This document shows positions 7,215 through 14,467 of a stretch of DNA of 36,337 nt, in pieces. How positions within the stretch are numbered: position 1 is the first letter of the stretch; each line of letters opens with the position of its first letter. This DNA comes from Bryobacterales bacterium (lineage in GTDB: Bacteria > Acidobacteriota > Terriglobia > Bryobacterales > Bryobacteraceae): contig PLFE01000207.1 in NCBI GenBank assembly GCA_003136675.1, positions 1 through 36,337 on the forward strand. The letters are read 5' to 3'. Both the position numbers and the translations under genes were made by a program. The notes below the pieces were generated by a model. The model worked only from the letters and a program-made list of their open reading frames with translations, did not search any database and had not been told where the DNA came from.

Positions 7215-8793
7215 CGACAACCGGCGGGGCGGGAAGCTCCGCGGCGGATCAGTTATGGTCCTGTTTGTCCTCACTCTACCCGTGGTGATGGGGCTCGTGG
7301 GCCTCGCTGTGGACGGAACGATTCTCTATGTGGTGGAGGCCAAGCTTTCCTCTTCGGTGGATGGCGCGGCGCTGGGCGCTGGGCGACTGGTTGGAACCGA
7401 TGCCAACCCCAGTGAGATTGCGGGTGAATTTCTCCAGGCCAATTACCCCCCCGCATACTGGGGCAGTTCCAACCTGCAGTCCAGCACGACCGCGACGGTC
7501 AGTTCCGGGTTAACCACCGTGACTGTGAACGCCTCGGTGCAGGTGCCGCTGATTTTCATGCGGATGTTCAACGTGAACACGGCTACCGTTTACGGCAATG
7601 CCGTGGCCACTCGACGGACAGCTCGCGTCGTGCTGGTGCTCGATCGCTCCGGTTCGATGAACACGACCGACCCGGTGAGCGGTCTGAACGTCTTTAATGA
7701 GATGCAGCAAGGCGCGGAATCCTTTACGGGGATGTTCACCACCGGCTATGACGAATTGGGGCTTGTGGCGTTAAGCGCCAGCGCCATCGTCGCCTACCCC
7801 GAGACAAGACCTTACAATCCTTCGCCAACCTCGCCCGGCGGTCCGGACACCGCGTTCGGCACCTCGGCAACCAGCGGACCGATGATCACGCAAATTCAGA
7901 CATTGCAGGCGGGCGGCGGCACTGGAACGCCTGAGGCTCTGGCCCTCGCTTACATCGAGCTGCAGAAGGCCCACAATCGAGACTATGCCGCGAATGGCGG
8001 GGTGGATAACGCGCAGAACATCATCGTACTGTTCACCGATGGCGTTCCGGATTCCCTGGCTGTCAGCCCCAACAATCCGTCCAACAACGCCCTCAGCCCC
8101 AGCAGCCCCTGCCAGTACAATCCCGGCGGAGGGAGCAGCTCGATCATGACGGGAACCATCGTCACCCCAGGCAATGCCGGAAGCTGGAACCCGCCGGCGG
8201 GATTGTTCCTGCTCTCCGCCTATGACAGCACTCACACGCTGGCGTGGTGGCTACAGAACCCGGGCAACGGCCGGGTGGGAACGGGGGATCTCATTCAGTC
8301 GAGCCCGGCCACGGCGCTGCTGAATTGCGCGGGCCTCGACAGCAGCGGAAGCAACTACCGGACATGGTCCGACCTGGCCAGCATTCCTTCCAGTGACTAC
8401 TACGGTACGTCAACGAATGGCAGCGCGTACACTCTCGCTTCTCTCGATCTGCAGAACGGAACTTCGAGCCAGCCCTACGCCGGTGTCACTTACGACCCCA
8501 CCAACCTTTCCAGCGGCACGAATACAGCCATCGCGTGCTGGAACGCTATGGATAATGTCGGTAATATCATTCGTGCGCAAAGCTCCATGCCGCCGGTTAC
8601 GATTTACACCATTGGGTATAGCGGCGACGGGGGTACCGATGCCAGTCTTTTGACACGGCTCGCTAATACCCAGGGTTCCAGTTCGTATAATTCGCTGCAG
8701 TCCACCGGGATGTATATACAGGTCAACTCAGCAGCCGACCTGGGGCCGGCATTCGCCGCCATCGCCGGTCAAGTACTGAGGCTCGCCAAATGA
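7183..8793 (+). CDS. TadG-like VWA-domain protein, module 1
   Basis: A protein of about 536 residues with a TadG-type N-terminus (GGSVMVLFVLTLPVVMGLVG, one membrane helix) and then a beta-rich linker with EAKLSSSVDGAALGAGR. A VWA domain follows with a full MIDAS: DRSGSM (Asp154), the Thr in GGGTGTPEA, and TDGVPD (Asp286). The closing strand IYTIGYSGDGGTD starts near residue 474, so about 185 residues lie between it and the TDG strand, far more than a plain VWA domain needs. The insert has conserved Cys (SPCQY, LLNCAG) and a WWLQNPGNGR motif. The start is uncertain: ATG 7183 overlaps the previous gene by 32 nt, while ATG 7255 would cut into the hydrophobic leader. It likely displays an adhesive, metal-dependent head at the surface or pilus tip. 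Confidence 0.75.
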   Translation: MQRHTHSECSNDNRRGGKLRGGSVMVLFVLTLPVVMGLVGLAVDGTILYVVEAKLSSSVDGAALGAGRLVGTDANPSEIAGEFLQANYPPAYWGSSNLQSSTTATVSSGLTTVTVNASVQVPLIFMRMFNVNTATVYGNAVATRRTARVVLVLDRSGSMNTTDPVSGLNVFNEMQQGAESFTGMFTTGYDELGLVALSASAIVAYPETRPYNPSPTSPGGPDTAFGTSATSGPMITQIQTLQAGGGTGTPEALALAYIELQKAHNRDYAANGGVDNAQNIIVLFTDGVPDSLAVSPNNPSNNALSPSSPCQYNPGGGSSSIMTGTIVTPGNAGSWNPPAGLFLLSAYDSTHTLAWWLQNPGNGRVGTGDLIQSSPATALLNCAGLDSSGSNYRTWSDLASIPSSDYYGTSTNGSAYTLASLDLQNGTSSQPYAGVTYDPTNLSSGTNTAIACWNAMDNVGNIIRAQSSMPPVTIYTIGYSGDGGTDASLLTRLANTQGSSSYNSLQSTGMYIQVNSAADLGPAFAAIAGQVLRLAK

Positions 8794-8799
8794 CTAGAA

Positions 8800-8850
8800 G
8801 GAGGGAACATAGTACAAAAGTACTCTGAAGAAACTCGATAAGTTCCCTCC
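8800..8850 (+). terminator. Nested hairpin after VWA gene 1
   Basis: GGAGGGAAC (8800-8808) pairs with GTTCCCTCC (8842-8850). Inside lies a second perfect hairpin, AGTAC-AAAA-GTACT (8811-8824). No T-run follows, so it is not a classic intrinsic terminator. It may slow transcription or protect the 3' end. The inner palindrome also fits the LexA-like dyad seen at recA, which may be chance. Confidence 0.35.
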
Positions 8851-8874
8851 ATCCCCTACAACCTTGGTACCTGT

Positions 8875-8890
8875 CTGTTCTCTTGAACAG
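8875..8890 (+). repeat. Short inverted repeat CTGTTC-TCTT-GAACAG
   Basis: A 6-bp perfect stem with a 4-nt loop lies between the two Tad-like modules, about 95 bp upstream of the second module's promoter. It could be an operator or a small hairpin. Apart from this, the nested hairpin and the promoter, the stretch 8794-8986 shows nothing else I can name. Confidence 0.25.
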
Positions 8891-8970
8891 CAGGACTTTC
8901 CGCCCAGCACGAATCTGGTAGTTATCGTGAAGCATCCGCATGTTTCACCCAATGAAATAGGGAGTTTTTG

Positions 8971-8979
8971 TGATACTCT
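8971..8979 (+). promoter_or_regulatory. Extended -10 promoter (TGATACTCT) of second Tad-like module
   Basis: TGA-TACTCT is the same element as at 5929. Seven bases (CGTATTC) separate it from the GTG at 8987, again placing the expected transcript start on the start codon. A TAGG lies 9 nt upstream, as in the other copies. No -35 is evident. Confidence 0.5.
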
Positions 8980-8986
8980 CGTATTC

Positions 8987-9538
8987 GTGGGCATCAGCAG
9001 GTCTATCCAGAACATTCCAACACGTCGGCGTCTTCGGCGCGGCTCGCAGCTCGTTGAATTCACGCTTGTTCTATTTCCACTATTGGGTTTTATGACCGTA
9101 TTGGTGGATATCGCGTGGCCCACGATCGCCAAAGCGTCCATGCAGCGTGCGGTAAGACAGGCCGTTCGGACGGGGATCACTCTGACTTCAAGCCAGATGT
9201 CTGGAAGCTCCTGCCTCACCGGTGTCGTTAAAGCTCTTGTGCAGAGTAACTCGATGGGCTTGCTGAACGGAACCAGCGGGCTGAGTTACATCAAAGTCAA
9301 CTACTTTGCCGTGCCGCCTCCTGGCTCGACCGCGAGCACCACGGATGTATCGACCCAATCGAACGCGGACGCGCCGGGCAACATCATGCAAGTGTCGGTG
9401 CAAGCTTTTCCCGTCAAGCCCTTGATGCCCATCATGGGCATGGGAAGCCTGTCGCAGTCCACATTGCCCGTAACCGTATATTCGTCCGACCTTATTGAAC
9501 CCAATACGAATCCGCCGTGCGTCGGGACGGCCCCTTAG
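8987..9538 (+). CDS. TadE-like pseudopilin, module 2 first gene
   Basis: A 183-residue paralogue of the protein at 5944. The leader RRRLRRG precedes SQLVEF (Glu at +5), then the helix TLVLFPLLGFMTVLVDIAW. The outer domain repeats the same blocks: VQSNSMGLLNG, SYIKVNYFAVP, SNADAPGNIMQVSVQ, YSSDLIEP and NPPCVG, with the paired Cys kept (SSCLTG). The frame is open back to a TTG at 8864, but that upstream part has no counterpart in the paralogue. The GTG at 8987 lies at the same distance from the promoter as in module 1, so I use it. The next gene starts 4 nt after the stop. Confidence 0.75.
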   Translation: MGISRSIQNIPTRRRLRRGSQLVEFTLVLFPLLGFMTVLVDIAWPTIAKASMQRAVRQAVRTGITLTSSQMSGSSCLTGVVKALVQSNSMGLLNGTSGLSYIKVNYFAVPPPGSTASTTDVSTQSNADAPGNIMQVSVQAFPVKPLMPIMGMGSLSQSTLPVTVYSSDLIEPNTNPPCVGTAP

Positions 9539-9542
9539 ACTA

Positions 9543-10232
9543 ATGCGCGCTATTCCTCGACGAAGAAAAACTTCCGCCGGCGGCTCCCTGGTCGAGTTCA
9601 TTTTCATCACCCTGATGCTCGTGCCGCTTTTTATCGGGGCGAGCGGCATTGGAATCGACCTGATTCGTACGTTGCAAACCGTCCAATTGGCGAGGGATGC
9701 CGGGCACATGTACGCCAAGGGCGTCGATTTCTCGCAGCCCGGGAACGACACCATTCTCTACCAGCTTGGATCTTCACTCGGTCTCAGCAGCGCGGGTTCC
9801 AGCAGCGCCGCTCTCGTGATCCTTTCGAACCTGATCTATGTCGATGAGTCCCAATGCCAGGCCGTGGGAGCCTGGAACTCAGTCACGAATATGCCCAACG
9901 GGTGTACGAATTATCAGAAATGGGTCTTCACACAACGACAGGAGTTTGGCAACACAGCGCTCCGCAACAGTAACCTGGGCAGTCCGCTCACCAGTGGTCC
10001 CACAGGCGTGACTCTCGCCGCGGGCACCGGAAAGATCTCGCAGTTGCAGTATGTGACCCAAGCCGGGGACGTGGCCAGTTTCAATTCGATCAATCCCTAT
10101 CAGGATGTAAGCGGTGTAATCAGTGGCCTGCCTTCGGGTCAAACTCTGTATCTCGCGGAGGCGGCCGGGCAGGCATGGCAATTTAAGCCCTATTTCGGGA
10201 ATGCGGAAACTTACTCTTTCGGTCTTTTCTGA
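9543..10232 (+). CDS. TadE/TadF-like pilin-like protein, module 2 second gene
   Basis: A 229-residue paralogue of the 6516 protein. It has SAG then GSLVEF (Glu at +5), the helix FITLMLVPLFIGASGIGIDL, and the shared outer blocks RTLQTVQLARDAGHMYAKG, NDTILYQLGSSLGLS, VTNMPNGCTNYQKWVFTQR and GVISGLPSGQTLYLAEAA. Both Cys are kept. I chose the ATG at 9543, 4 nt after the previous stop, because it gives the same basic leader length as the paralogue. Unlike module 1, no VWA gene overlaps its end; 420 nt without a clear gene follow. Confidence 0.72.
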   Translation: MRAIPRRRKTSAGGSLVEFIFITLMLVPLFIGASGIGIDLIRTLQTVQLARDAGHMYAKGVDFSQPGNDTILYQLGSSLGLSSAGSSSAALVILSNLIYVDESQCQAVGAWNSVTNMPNGCTNYQKWVFTQRQEFGNTALRNSNLGSPLTSGPTGVTLAAGTGKISQLQYVTQAGDVASFNSINPYQDVSGVISGLPSGQTLYLAEAAGQAWQFKPYFGNAETYSFGLF

Positions 10233-10507
10233 GTTGTCCCGGTTTTAATTCCGAAACTTCTCGATTCTTGATGTGGGCTGCGACGAGCGCATCGTCGCGG
10301 AAAGCCACGGCACGGCGTCTGAGTCCGGACGAATATCAGGAATTACTCTCAAGCGCCAGTTGACGAGCTTGGCAGAGGTCGGATTTATGCGATGGCAGCA
10401 AGCCGGAGGAGCGTAAACCTGAGTACTTGTCTTATCAGTTGAATAACGGGACTTACTGTTCAAACAATATTAGTAGTTATTGAAAAGCACTGCTGCACTT
10501 AGACCCG

Positions 10508-10547
10508 AATAAGTGTAGGACATCGTGATACTATTCAAATAAGTGTA
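10508..10547 (+). repeat. Direct repeat AATAAGTGTA flanking an extended -10
   Basis: AATAAGTGTA occurs at 10508-10517 and 10538-10547, exactly 30 bp apart. Spacing close to three helical turns would suit a tandem activator site. Alternatively the repeats may be the relic of an insertion-sequence end, since repeated internal ends of this kind occur in some IS families. No transposase remains. Confidence 0.4.
10526..10534 (+). promoter_or_regulatory. Extended -10 candidate (TGATACTAT) upstream of VWA gene 2
   Basis: TGA-TACTAT is the third downstream copy of the TGATAYTNT element, with a TAGG 6 nt before it. It sits between the two AATAAGTGTA repeats. Transcription would start near 10541, giving a leader of about 110 nt before the GTG at 10653, so unlike the other two copies this one is not leaderless. 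Confidence 0.4.
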
Positions 10548-10652
10548 CAGAAGAGTTTGCATTTCTCTCGCGTTGCTCTATGTAATGGAAGCCGCGAATC
10601 CTGCGAGTTTTTGCCCCACCCAACCCGCGCTCAGCCCTAAGAGGGAGTGTTA

Positions 10653-12251
10653 GTGAGGCCGCTCCGGCTGAGGCCTTCGGGAGGCAGGGATTCCCGGCAA
10701 GGTGGATCGGTCATGATCCTGTTCCTGATGACTCTTCCCATCCTGTTCGGAATGGTCGGGCTCGCGGTGGATAAGACTATCCTTTACATTGTCGAAGCGA
10801 AACTGGGTGCGTCGGTGGACGGCGCCGCGTTAGGCGCGGGGAGATTGCTCGGAACCAACGCGAACCCGCCCGAAATCGCCAGGGAGTTTGTGAACGCCAA
10901 TTTCCCCGCGGGCTACTGGGGAAGCACGAACCTGCAGCCGAGCACCTCGTACACAGTGAGTTCCGGCCTATCCACGATAAACGTCTCCGCTTCGGTCCAG
11001 GTGCCTTTGATCTTCCTCCGCATCTTCCACGTCAACACCGCAACGGTTTACGCCAGTGCGGTGGCCACTCGCAAAACGTCGCGCGTCGTCCTGGTCCTCG
11101 ACCGCTCCGGTTCCATGAACACTACCGACGGCGTCAGTGGACTGAATGTGTTCAGCGAAATGCAGTTGGGTGCGGAATCCTTCGCCGGGATGTTCACTCC
11201 TGGCTTTGACGAAGTCGGACTGGTGGTGCTGAGCACCAGCGCCCTGGTGGCCTACCCAACCGCGCACCCTTACAACAACTCCCCAACCTCCGCCGGCGGC
11301 CCCGATACGGCTTTTGATACCACAGCCACCAGCGGACCCATGATGACGCAGTTGCAAACGATGGCGGCGGGCGGCGGCACCGGAACACCGGAAGCCCTAG
11401 CCATGGCGTATATCGAACTGCAGAAGGCGCATAACCGGGATGCGGCATTGAACGGCGGAGTGGATTACGCGCAGAACTCGATCGTGCTGTTTACGGACGG
11501 AGTCCCCGATTCCATTGCCGTCAGCCCGAACAGCTCCACGCACTCCGTTATCGATCCCTCCAGTCCGTGCCAATACCAATCGATCCTTTTGGGAAGCATC
11601 GCGCAGATGAAGGGCACCATCGCGACTGCGGGCAACCCCGGTTCGTGGTATGGCCCTCTGGGATTGTTTATGCTGTCGGCCTACGACAATTCGAACAGTT
11701 TGTCGTGGTGGCTCGCGAATCCCGGGAACGGCCAGATTGGAACGGGAGACCTCGTCCAGGCCACTCCCTCGATCGCTTTCCTGAACTGCTCCGGTTTTGG
11801 TAATGGCGGTAATTTCTATCCGTTGCCGGATATGACGAGCATTCCGCCCTACGACCTCTACAACACGTCGACCAGCGGTGGCGCGTTCCCGCAATCCACC
11901 TTAGACCTTCCGGACGGAACGTCCTCGCAGCCTTACGCCGGGATGTCTTACGATCCTACCGCGTTGAACAACGCCAACACCGCGGCGATTGCGGCGTGGA
12001 ATACCACAGACAACATCGGTCAGACCATTCGTTCGCAAAACGCCATGCAGCCCATCACCATCTACACCATCGGCTACAGCGGCGACGGCGGTACGGATGC
12101 GACGCTGTTGAAGCGGCTCGCGAACACGCAGAGTTCCACCTCTTACAACTCGTCGCAGCAGACTGGTTTTTATGTTCAGGTGAACTCGGCCGATGAGCTT
12201 GGGGCGGCTTTCAATACGATCGCCGGCCAGCTTTTGCGCCTTTCGAAATGA
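10653..12251 (+). CDS. TadG-like VWA-domain protein, copy 2
   Basis: A 532-residue paralogue of the 7183 protein. The order is the same: basic leader, helix GGSVMILFLMTLPILFGMVG, linker EAKLGASVDGAALGAGR, VWA start DRSGSM (Asp150), GGGTGTPEA, TDGVPDSIA, the long insert with SPCQY and FLNCSG, and the closing IYTIGYSGDGGTD. The MIDAS residues are complete. The start GTG at 10653 has a good ribosome site (GAGGGAG, 6-7 nt upstream), better than GTG 10647. It is clearly closer to copy 3 than to copy 1 (both read GAESFAGMFTPGFDEVGLVV where copy 1 differs). It probably has its own promoter at 10526. Confidence 0.75.
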   Translation: MRPLRLRPSGGRDSRQGGSVMILFLMTLPILFGMVGLAVDKTILYIVEAKLGASVDGAALGAGRLLGTNANPPEIAREFVNANFPAGYWGSTNLQPSTSYTVSSGLSTINVSASVQVPLIFLRIFHVNTATVYASAVATRKTSRVVLVLDRSGSMNTTDGVSGLNVFSEMQLGAESFAGMFTPGFDEVGLVVLSTSALVAYPTAHPYNNSPTSAGGPDTAFDTTATSGPMMTQLQTMAAGGGTGTPEALAMAYIELQKAHNRDAALNGGVDYAQNSIVLFTDGVPDSIAVSPNSSTHSVIDPSSPCQYQSILLGSIAQMKGTIATAGNPGSWYGPLGLFMLSAYDNSNSLSWWLANPGNGQIGTGDLVQATPSIAFLNCSGFGNGGNFYPLPDMTSIPPYDLYNTSTSGGAFPQSTLDLPDGTSSQPYAGMSYDPTALNNANTAAIAAWNTTDNIGQTIRSQNAMQPITIYTIGYSGDGGTDATLLKRLANTQSSTSYNSSQQTGFYVQVNSADELGAAFNTIAGQLLRLSK

Positions 12252-12266
12252 AGCGGGGCAGCGGCC

Positions 12267-12283
12267 TCTGGAAATTTCCCAGA
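12267..12283 (+). repeat. Small hairpin between VWA copies 2 and 3
   Basis: TCTGG pairs with CCAGA around the palindrome-rich loop; GGAAATTTCC inside is itself a perfect 10-bp palindrome. It may be a weak stop or processing site, or an operator for copy 3. No T-run follows. Confidence 0.25.
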
Positions 12284-12351
12284 AACTCAGATTAACGCCG
12301 TAGGAAGTTTGTTCGCGATCCGCCGTTACTTTTTTGTAAGTGGCGCCTCGC

Positions 12352-13923
12352 ATGCACAAAACAGATTTCACCCGGCAATATGGATCGGTCATGATCCTGT
12401 TTCTCATGACTCTCCCCGTTCTGTTCGGATTGATCGGGCTCGCAGTAGATCGAACCATCCTATACATCGTCGAGGCCAAACTGGGAGCCGCGGCCGACGG
12501 CGCGGCATTGGGGGCGGGGAGGCTGCTCGGCACCCCGGCAAACCCTTCGGAGATCGCCGGCGAGTTCCTGAATGCCAACTTCCCGATCGGTTATTGGGGG
12601 ACCACGAACCTGCAGCCTTCCATCAATTATTCCTTAACCTCCGGGCTGGCCACCATTACAGTGTCCGCGTCCGTGCAAGTACCCTTGATCTTTCTGCGCG
12701 TGTTTCGCGTGAATGCCGCTACGGTCTACGCCAGCGCGGTGGCCACCCGGAGAACGTCGCGCGTCGTCCTGGTGCTGGATCGCTCCGGGTCCATGAATGC
12801 CACCGACCCGATCAGCGGGTTGAACGTCTTTACCGAGATGCAATTGGGCGCGGAGTCGTTCGCCGGTATGTTTACTCCCGGCTTCGACGAAGTCGGCCTG
12901 GTCGTATTGAGCACCAGCGCCATGGTCGCGTACCCCACCACTCGCCCCTATAACAATTCTCCAACCTCGTCCGGGGGGCCGGATACTTCCTTTGACACCA
13001 CTGCGACCACCGGACCAATGATGACCCAGCTTCAGGCCATGGCGGCTGGCGGAGGCACAGGGACACCCGAGGCTCTCGCCCTCGCCTACATCGAACTGCA
13101 GAAGGCCCACAATCGCGACTATTCATTAAACGGAGGAATCGACAACGCCCAGAATTCGATCGTCCTGTTCACCGATGGTGTTCCCGATTCCATCGCCGTC
13201 AGTCCCAACATCGCGGCGAATGACGTTGTTGCTTCCTCTAGCCCCTGCAAATATAAACCAGCTTCGGGAACGAGCAATCAGATGATGGGCACCATTGCCG
13301 TGCCCGGCAATCCCGGCAGTTGGTCGTCTCCGTTCGGCTTGTTCCTGCTGTCGGCGTATGACACCTCGAACACGCTCACCTGGTGGCTCCAGAACCCGGG
13401 CAACGGCCAGGCCGGAAGCGGAGACCTGGTGCAATCCAGCCCAGCGGCTGCCCTGACCAACTGTACCGGGCTCGGGAACAACAACAATTTCGTACTGTCC
13501 GACCTCACCCAGATTCCGCCGTACGACATTTACAACACGTCCACCAGCGGAAGCGCATACCCGCAATCTACTTTGGATCTTCCGAACGGGACTTCCACGC
13601 AACCCTACGCCGGCGTGGCTTACGATCCGACGGACCTGTCAAGCGGAAACACCGGAGCCATCGCGGCGTGGAATGACACCGATAATATCGGACGTACCGT
13701 CCGCTCGCAAACCAATATGCAGCCGGTCACGATCTACACCGTAGGCTATAGCGGCGACGGCGGGACGGATGCGGTGCTGCTCAAGCGCCTCGCCAATACG
13801 CAGGACTCCACCTCTTATAACTCCTCCCAGAACAGCGGCTTCTACATTCAGGTCAACTCCGCCGATCAACTGGGCGCAGCCTTCAACACCATCGCCGGCC
13901 AGCTTCTCCGCCTGGCCAAGTAA
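12352..13923 (+). CDS. TadG-like VWA-domain protein, copy 3
   Basis: A 523-residue paralogue with the shortest leader (HKTDFTRQYGSVMILF). The helix, EAKLGAAADGAALGAGR linker, DRSGSM (Asp143), GGGTGTPEA, TDGVPDSIA, the insert with SPCKY and LTNCTG, and IYTVGYSGDGGTD are all kept, so the metal site is intact. ATG 12352 is preferred to GTG 12340 because it gives a normal short basic leader; neither has a strong ribosome site. About 100 nt separate it from copy 2, consistent with a recent tandem duplication of the VWA gene alone. No pilin-like pair accompanies this copy. Confidence 0.75.
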   Translation: MHKTDFTRQYGSVMILFLMTLPVLFGLIGLAVDRTILYIVEAKLGAAADGAALGAGRLLGTPANPSEIAGEFLNANFPIGYWGTTNLQPSINYSLTSGLATITVSASVQVPLIFLRVFRVNAATVYASAVATRRTSRVVLVLDRSGSMNATDPISGLNVFTEMQLGAESFAGMFTPGFDEVGLVVLSTSAMVAYPTTRPYNNSPTSSGGPDTSFDTTATTGPMMTQLQAMAAGGGTGTPEALALAYIELQKAHNRDYSLNGGIDNAQNSIVLFTDGVPDSIAVSPNIAANDVVASSSPCKYKPASGTSNQMMGTIAVPGNPGSWSSPFGLFLLSAYDTSNTLTWWLQNPGNGQAGSGDLVQSSPAAALTNCTGLGNNNNFVLSDLTQIPPYDIYNTSTSGSAYPQSTLDLPNGTSTQPYAGVAYDPTDLSSGNTGAIAAWNDTDNIGRTVRSQTNMQPVTIYTVGYSGDGGTDAVLLKRLANTQDSTSYNSSQNSGFYIQVNSADQLGAAFNTIAGQLLRLAK

Positions 13924-14060
13924 TCGGCGTGCTACGCTTGAGAGACTGCCGATTGCGTCGCAGGGCCGCGCGTTTCTGTTTGGTTTTCAGTCACGCTAAA
14001 CTCTCCCGCCATCCAAAGTAACCATCGGGCGCGACGATTTTATCGATCTTTTCGTCCGAT

Positions 14061-14093
14061 TGGACTTGACATTTCCGCCCAAGTCCATATGAT
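14061..14093 (+). promoter_or_regulatory. rpsU promoter with an overlapping operator-like dyad
   Basis: TTGACA (14066-14071) and TATGAT (14088-14093) are separated by 16 nt, a strong housekeeping-type promoter. An 8-bp perfect inverted repeat, TGGACTTG (14061-14068) and CAAGTCCA (14080-14087), overlaps the -35 and ends right at the -10, so a bound repressor would block polymerase. The expected transcript starts near 14100, giving a leader of about 65 nt. Upstream, 13924-14060 shows nothing else. Confidence 0.6.
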
Positions 14094-14164
14094 ATCAGTA
14101 CCTTGCAAATTCGTGGCTCGGCCGCGACGAGGTCACCCAGCGGATGGATTGAGGTGTTTTTAGT

Positions 14165-14362
14165 TTGGCAGAAGTAAAACTTCAAGAGGGCGAAACAATT
14201 GAGAATGCCCTTCGCCGGTTTAAGCGTAAGGTGCAACAGGAGGACATCATCAAAGAGGTGAAACGTCACTCCTTCTACCTCAAGCCCGGTGAAAAGAAAC
14301 GCGTGAAGCAGGCGTTGGCGCGCAAGCGCAATAAGAAGAAGACACGCCGGGACGTCGAGTAA
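14165..14362 (+). CDS. rpsU: 30S ribosomal protein S21
   Basis: A 65-residue, highly basic protein. The N-terminus AEVKLQEGETIENALRRFKR and the block KEVKRHSFYLKPGEKKR, followed by a Lys/Arg-rich tail, are typical of S21, which helps the ribosome select mRNAs at initiation. The start is TTG 14165, supported by GAGGTG about 8 nt upstream and by the family N-terminus. It has its own strong promoter and is followed by a hairpin and a zinc-ribbon gene. Confidence 0.95.
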   Translation: MAEVKLQEGETIENALRRFKRKVQQEDIIKEVKRHSFYLKPGEKKRVKQALARKRNKKKTRRDVE

Positions 14363-14399
14363 GTCGCGTTCCTTGCAGCTGCGTTTTCAAAGGACGAAA

Positions 14400-14423
14400 C
14401 GGGCCGGGTCCATCCCCGGCCCG
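14400..14423 (+). terminator. GC-rich hairpin downstream of rpsU
   Basis: CGGGCCGGG (14400-14408) pairs perfectly with CCCGGCCCG (14415-14423) over a 6-nt loop. It is very stable but followed by AAATCC rather than T's. It may partly end rpsU transcription, or set a lower level for the downstream zinc-ribbon gene. Confidence 0.5.
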
Positions 14424-14467
14424 AAATCCAAAGGGCGAAGCTTGCCCGGAAACTGCAGGAGCAGCCA

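Larger units (their letters stand above)
10233..10646. other. 420-nt gap between pilin-like pair and VWA gene 2
   Basis: No convincing gene lies here. A short + strand frame (about 10250-10415) opens with ILDVGCDERIV and ends WQQAGGA, but it has no start and no clear family; it may be a gene scrap. The gap holds a 10-bp direct repeat (10508 and 10538) around an extended -10 copy. In module 1 the equivalent junction is an overlap, so this gap marks an insertion or rearrangement. Confidence 0.5.

Noticed and set aside
8875-8890. CTG-N10-CAG match to the E. coli LexA box
   Set aside because: This lineage's likely box at recA has another form, and the match reduces to a short inverted repeat that may arise by chance.
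8864-8986. Longer form of the second TadE-like protein from TTG 8864
   Set aside because: The first 41 residues have no match in the paralogue, contain the promoter element, and lack pilin-leader character.
10245-10463. 72-codon minus-strand frame in the module 2 gap
   Set aside because: No start signal, no family resemblance, composition as expected by chance.
12309-12953. A 214-codon + frame overlapping VWA copy 3
   Set aside because: Out-of-frame shadow with high Arg content and no domain.
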